In this document: positions 60,980 to 64,000 of the stretch, one piece after another | How the letters are laid out: every line of letters begins with the position of its first letter | Numbering within the stretch: position 1 is the first letter of the stretch | The notes under the pieces: generated by a model | Databases searched by the model: none | What the model saw: the letters and a program-made list of their open reading frames with translations, nothing else | Told to the model about the DNA's origin: nothing | Made by a program: the position numbers and the translations under genes | NCBI RefSeq assembly: GCF_018255755.1 | Contig: NZ_CP073766.1 | Coordinates: 6,074,501-6,138,500, forward strand | Direction of reading: 5' to 3' | Length of the DNA stretch: 64,000 nucleotides | Origin: Chitinophaga sp. HK235 | GTDB lineage: Bacteria > Bacteroidota > Bacteroidia > Chitinophagales > Chitinophagaceae

Positions 60980-63430
60980 ATGCATTATTTGCGTGTATTT
61001 ATACTCGGATTAATGGGCGCCCTGTTGTTGATACAACCATCCGCCTATGCCGGAAACCCTGAAGAGGGTACTTTCTCCAATGTGCTCACTGGTAAAGTGA
61101 CAGACAAAACTACGCACACTCCCATCCCCGGTGCTACCGTGTATCTGCCAGATCTACATGTAGGGGGAGCTACCGATAACCAGGGAAATTATACCATCAA
61201 AAACCTGCCTAAAGGAAAATATATTGTGGAAGTACATTCCATGGGTTATGCCGCATATACCGAAACGGTTAATATCAACGGGAACACGACCAAAGATTTT
61301 GACCTGTCAGAAACGCTCATCGAAAAAAATGAAGTAGTGATCACTGGTGTAAATCTGGCTACTTCCGTAAAAAAAACACCTGCACCCATCAGCATTATCC
61401 GTCGGGATTACCTGGATGATAATATCTCTACCAATATCATCGATGCGATCGCTAAAGTGCCAGGTGTGAGCCAGCTTTCTACTGGTCCGGCTATCTCCAA
61501 ACCATTCATCCGCGGTCTGGGTTACAACCGTGTAGTGGTGGTGGGTGATGGAGTCCGCCAGGAAGGACAGCAATGGGGCGATGAGCACGGCATCGAAATC
61601 GACGATTATAATGTCAGCAAAATTGAAGTGCTCAAAGGCCCATCTTCCCTGGTGTATGGCTCAGATGCGCTGGCCGGCGTAGTAAATATCGTTCCTCCCG
61701 CTACTTTGCCTCAGGGAAAAATAAAAGGTAATGTAGAAGCCAACTATCAGACCAACAACGGTCTGATGGCTTATCACGCTGATATTGCCGGTAATAACAA
61801 CGGCTTCAGCTGGGGCGCCTATATCACACAAAAGCAAGCCCACGATTATAAAAACAAGTACGACGATTACGTATTTAACTCCCGCTTTAACAACACCAAC
61901 TACGGCGCCAATATCGGTATCAATAAACAATGGGGCTTCTCCCGCCTCAGCTTTACCTCCTTTAATCAGCACCTGGGGCTGGTAGAAGGAGAGCGTAACA
62001 GTGAAGGGAAATTCCTGAAACCTGTCAATGATAACGGTACTGCGGAAGAAGTAGCTGTTACCGGCAGTGATAACAAGTCCTACAGCATGACGGTGCCCAA
62101 ACAACAGATCAACCACCAGAAGCTGGTATGGGACAACAGCCTGTATCTGCACAATGGAGGCCGTATCGGGCTTACGCTGGGTTATCAATGGAACCAGCGC
62201 CGTGAATACGGAGAGGTGCTCAATCCCAATACACCCGGACTCTGGCTCAATCTGAAAACATTCAATTACGCTGCAAAATACTATCTGCCTGAAATGAACG
62301 GCTGGCAGACCAGTGTAGGCGTAAACGGTATGCAACAGAACAACGGAAACAAAGGAGAGGAATTCCTGATCCCATCATACGACCTGTTTGATTTCGGTGC
62401 TTTTGCGGTGACCAGCAAAACATTTAAGAAGCTCACCTTGAGCGGCGGCCTGCGTTTTGATACCCGTTCCCTGCATTCCCAGGCGCTGTTTCTGGATGCG
62501 AACGGGAAACCGGCACCAACCGGTGAAACCAAATTTGAGAAGTTCAACCGTAACTTTTCCAATGTGTCCGGAAGTGTGGGCCTCAGCTATGAAGCCAGCG
62601 ACCACGTGGTGTTGAAGTTAAATGCAGCCCGTGGTTTCCGTGCACCTAACATTGCAGAACTGTCTGCTAATGGTGTGCATGAAGGAACTATTAAATACGA
62701 ATATGGAAACCAGGACCTGAAGCCGGAAGTAAGCACACAGGTGGATGCGGGTGTAGATTTTAACACTCAGCACGTATCCCTTACCGCCAGCTTGTTTTAC
62801 AGTCACATCAATAATTTTATTTTCTCCCGCAAACTGTTCAATGTTGCCGGTACAGACTCCATCCCTGTGGAGAACAACGCCCAAGGCTTTGCAGCCTTTA
62901 AATACCAGCAGGCAAATGCAAACCTGTATGGTGGTGAGCTGATGCTGGACATCCACCCGCATCCGATAGACTGGTTGCACTTCGAAAATACGTTCTCTTA
63001 TGTGAGAGGTACTGCTTCCAATGCTACCGATTCTACTAAAAATCTGCCTAATATCCCCGCTGCCAGATGGTTGTCTGAGTTGAAAGGCAAATTCAAAAAG
63101 GTAGGAGGCCCGCTGCGTAACGCTTATATCGGAGTACAGATGGATATGAATTTCGCACAGAATAATGTTTTTGCTGCCTACGAAACAGAAACATCCACCA
63201 AAGGGTATACATTGTTCAATGCCGGACTGGGATCAGAGTTTGTCAACAAACATGATAAAACACTGTTCTCGCTGCATTTTGCTGTGAATAACTTCACGGA
63301 TGTGGCATATCAGAACCACCTGAGCAGGTTGAAATATGCTCCTGTTAATGAATTAACAGGTCGTCAGGGAGTGTTCAACGTCGGTCGTAATTTTAGTGTT
63401 AAACTGGCAATTCCTATTGATTTCAAATAG
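60980..63430 (+). CDS. TonB-dependent receptor, probable metal (ZnuD-like) type
   Basis: An 816-residue outer-membrane receptor. The signal peptide (about 1-24, ending AYAG) is followed by a carboxypeptidase-like domain (about 36-115, LTGKVTDKTTHTPIPGATVYLPDL). The plug has NIIDAIAKVPGVSQLSTGPAISKPFIRGLGYNRVVVVGDGVRQEGQQWGDEHGIEIDDYNVSKIEVLKGPSSLVYGSDALAGVVNI (about 151-236). The QQWGDEHG segment is the hallmark of the ZnuD-like branch. A barrel with C-terminal KLAIPIDFK follows; the final Lys after Phe is slightly unusual. With the His/Cys-rich neighbour it probably takes up zinc or another metal. Metal identity is inference. Confidence 0.85.
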   Translation: MHYLRVFILGLMGALLLIQPSAYAGNPEEGTFSNVLTGKVTDKTTHTPIPGATVYLPDLHVGGATDNQGNYTIKNLPKGKYIVEVHSMGYAAYTETVNINGNTTKDFDLSETLIEKNEVVITGVNLATSVKKTPAPISIIRRDYLDDNISTNIIDAIAKVPGVSQLSTGPAISKPFIRGLGYNRVVVVGDGVRQEGQQWGDEHGIEIDDYNVSKIEVLKGPSSLVYGSDALAGVVNIVPPATLPQGKIKGNVEANYQTNNGLMAYHADIAGNNNGFSWGAYITQKQAHDYKNKYDDYVFNSRFNNTNYGANIGINKQWGFSRLSFTSFNQHLGLVEGERNSEGKFLKPVNDNGTAEEVAVTGSDNKSYSMTVPKQQINHQKLVWDNSLYLHNGGRIGLTLGYQWNQRREYGEVLNPNTPGLWLNLKTFNYAAKYYLPEMNGWQTSVGVNGMQQNNGNKGEEFLIPSYDLFDFGAFAVTSKTFKKLTLSGGLRFDTRSLHSQALFLDANGKPAPTGETKFEKFNRNFSNVSGSVGLSYEASDHVVLKLNAARGFRAPNIAELSANGVHEGTIKYEYGNQDLKPEVSTQVDAGVDFNTQHVSLTASLFYSHINNFIFSRKLFNVAGTDSIPVENNAQGFAAFKYQQANANLYGGELMLDIHPHPIDWLHFENTFSYVRGTASNATDSTKNLPNIPAARWLSELKGKFKKVGGPLRNAYIGVQMDMNFAQNNVFAAYETETSTKGYTLFNAGLGSEFVNKHDKTLFSLHFAVNNFTDVAYQNHLSRLKYAPVNELTGRQGVFNVGRNFSVKLAIPIDFK

Positions 63431-63460
63431 GCTTTTTGTCCGGATTATTTCAGTCATAGC

Positions 63461-63492
63461 AGGCTGGCCATATTTATGGCCAGCCTTTTTTT
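63461..63492. terminator. bidirectional terminator after TonB receptor
   Basis: AGGCTGGCCATA pairs with TATGGCCAGCCT (63461-63472 with 63475-63486), followed by a run of T residues. It sits between convergent genes. Confidence 0.88.
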
Positions 63493-63502
63493 ATATCATC
63501 GG

Positions 63503-63985
63503 TTAAACACGGGTAGTGTCCCGTGTTTTGGTGTAAGTGGCTTTGTTGTCTTTGATCCTGAAGCGGAATGCATCCTGCCGGATATTGAAAGTGATGACAG
63601 TGTCTTTCCCATTGATCGTGAGATAAGGTGTAGGCAACACTTTTTCTGTGGTATCGAAAGCCCGGATATAATTGATCAGCCGTTTTTCATTTTGTTGAAT
63701 GCTGATGGTCTGAAGCGCTTCAGGTGCATTGACAAATGATACGGTAATGCCCGATAAAGCAAAGGTAGCATTACTGCTGTCAGGATGCCCGCTACTCAGT
63801 TTGAAGGCTGTCGGCTTTGCCACCCTGGATGACACAATACCTTTACTGTTGCTCTGCTGGCTGCCAGCCTCAGTAGCAGGGTTACAGGCTACAAAGGATA
63901 GTATAGAAAAAGATATGAGGATAATAGCTTTGTTCACGGTACACGGTTTATTTCGGTATAAAGCTATAGAATTTTTTGTCTTCAT
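63503..63985 (-). CDS. small lipoprotein, unknown
   Basis: Up to 160 residues. The lipobox LSFVACNPATE is clear. From ATG 63985 the signal peptide would have a long n-region, while GTG at 63937 (VNKAIILISFSILSFVAC) gives a standard one, so the start is uncertain. The mature part has strands AKPTAFKLSSGHPDSSNATFALSGITVSFVN, a helix-like QTISIQQNEKRLINYIRAF and VLPTPYLTINGKDTVITFNI. No family recognised. It is convergent with the metal-type TonB receptor. Confidence 0.6.
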   Translation of the reverse strand: MKTKNSIALYRNKPCTVNKAIILISFSILSFVACNPATEAGSQQSNSKGIVSSRVAKPTAFKLSSGHPDSSNATFALSGITVSFVNAPEALQTISIQQNEKRLINYIRAFDTTEKVLPTPYLTINGKDTVITFNIRQDAFRFRIKDNKATYTKTRDTTRV

Positions 63986-64000
63986 GGGGTACGTTTTAAT

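Overview
The window reads as chromosome of a Bacteroidota soil or biomass degrader, most likely a Chitinophaga-type member of the Chitinophagaceae. The evidence is a SusC/SusD pair, two ECF sigma/FecR/STN-TonB-receptor loci, type IX secretion tails, -7 boxes of the TANNTTTG type, very weak Shine-Dalgarno sites and many small exported lipoproteins. No rRNA, CRISPR array or phage structural gene was seen; one tRNA (Lys, CTT) is present.

Layout. 1-6.6 kb is a sulfated-glycan group: GH29 fucosidase (cut by the window edge), an S1 sulfatase and a large secreted GSDH/CBM/T9SS protein. Its two outer promoter regions carry the same 14-bp LacI-like operator in opposite orientations. 6.6-12.7 kb is housekeeping (mqo, Tat phosphoesterase, SUKH-like, SRPBCC, YdeI-like, nitrilase). 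12.7-18.2 kb is a DeoR regulator followed by SusC/SusD. 18.2-24.9 kb holds a rhomboid protease, a lipoprotein, a LytS/LytTR two-component pair and a TonB receptor with a TPR protein. An IS1182-family element (24.86-26.59 kb) follows.

26.6-34.2 and 39.1-46.8 kb are two paralogous five-gene loci in mirror-image orientation: ECF sigma, divergent from FecR - STN-type TonB receptor - DUF4397-like lipoprotein - TIG-domain lipoprotein. Between them lie a W/N-rich YXWGXW protein, an alpha/beta hydrolase, a membrane protein, a macro-domain protein and ChaA.

47-55.8 kb is accessory and scarred. It has small secreted proteins and a 635-aa protein (48.7-50.6 kb) whose motif order and spacing look like a strongly divergent class I terpene cyclase. 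It also has a decapitated DUF6371 (primase-like, mobile-element) gene, another coding remnant, direct repeats, and a duplicated tRNA-Lys 3'-flank/terminator around an SDR/TetR pair that has its own matched operators. 55.9-64 kb returns to ordinary genes: thiolase, a DUF1800/DUF1501 secreted pair, and a small His/Cys-rich protein with a probable metal-related TonB receptor.

The two most interesting items are the terpene-cyclase-like protein and the duplicated inverted sigma/receptor cassette. Both calls rest on reading motifs by eye; no database or structure search was run.
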